DNA from: Clostridiales bacterium
GTDB lineage: Bacteria; Bacillota; Clostridia; Christensenellales; Christensenellaceae
Reading direction: 5' to 3'
NCBI GenBank assembly: GCA_003510345.1
Contig: DOMW01000058.1
Location: forward strand, 1 to 5,762
Length of the DNA stretch: 5,762 nt
In this document: positions 5,622 through 5,762 of the stretch, piece after piece
Position numbering within the stretch: position 1 is the first letter of the stretch
How the letters are laid out: each line of letters starts with the position of its first letter
The notes under the pieces: generated by a model
Databases searched by the model: none
The model's input: only the letters and a program-made list of their open reading frames with translations
Told to the model about the DNA's origin: nothing
Translations under genes and position numbers: made by a program

Positions 5622-5731
5622 CCATTTTTATCATAATACACCGCGTCTGCTATCTGTTATAGGACATGCCAAATTTGCCTATGCCACAGTTTAGCGTGTC
5701 TGCTCAAATACAACCCCGTATTTTTCTGTGC

Positions 5732-5762
5732 AAATATCTTGCGGTTGCTTTTGGGTATTCCT
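5732..5762 (+). repeat. Dispersed repeat, copy C (cut by window end)
   Basis: AAATATC at 5732-5738 and CTTTTGGGTATTCCT at 5748-5762 match 163-169 and 180-194 of copy B in the same order and orientation, with one base of gap and some mismatches between. The final ten bases, GGGTATTCCT, are identical to 185-194. The remainder of the element would lie beyond the window. Confidence 0.55.

Noticed and set aside
1..5762. Novel defence, toxin-antitoxin, CRISPR or mobile system
   Set aside because: There are no regularly spaced repeats, transposase, integrase, nuclease or toxin-like genes. All recognisable genes are metabolic except the one zinc-ribbon membrane protein.

Overview
This window looks like a piece of chromosome from an anaerobic, low-oxygen fermenting bacterium, most likely an uncultured member of the Clostridia (Bacillota). 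The reasons are a ferredoxin-dependent 2-oxoacid oxidoreductase operon, strong GGAGG-type ribosome binding sites, sigma-A-like promoters, and moderately GC-rich genes separated by AT-richer gaps. Genus cannot be told from the sequence.

Layout from left to right. Positions 1-423 hold no credible gene. They carry two diverged copies of a dispersed repeat, an inverted repeat, and the promoter of the first gene, whose -10 region is duplicated. Positions 424-1092 (+) encode a membrane protein with two N-terminal zinc ribbons. It converges on a minus-strand block with only 31 bases between the stop codons. That block, read right to left, is a promoter at 4582-4610, a roughly 95-base leader with a terminator-like hairpin, then a 2[4Fe-4S] ferredoxin subunit (4276-4479), alpha subunit VorB (3185-4246), beta subunit (2428-3183), gamma subunit (1886-2431), and the purine nucleoside phosphorylase DeoD (1124-1834). 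Upstream of it, also on the minus strand, is a class II ketose-bisphosphate aldolase of the GatY/KbaY type (4689-5534) with its own leader. The last 31 bases begin another copy of the repeat found at the left end.

How the genes work together. The four-subunit enzyme oxidatively decarboxylates a 2-oxoacid to an acyl-CoA and passes the electrons to ferredoxin. Branched-chain 2-oxoacids are the best guess for the substrate. DeoD releases purine bases and (deoxy)ribose-1-phosphate, and the aldolase splits a ketose bisphosphate into triose phosphates. This is ordinary central and salvage metabolism. I found no sign of a defence, secretion or mobile system. The points that merit a second look are in the non-coding DNA: the repeat family, hairpins in both minus-strand leaders, a motif shared just after two stop codons, and the duplicated promoter element. 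One start codon (the aldolase) can be corrected from its Shine-Dalgarno sequence.
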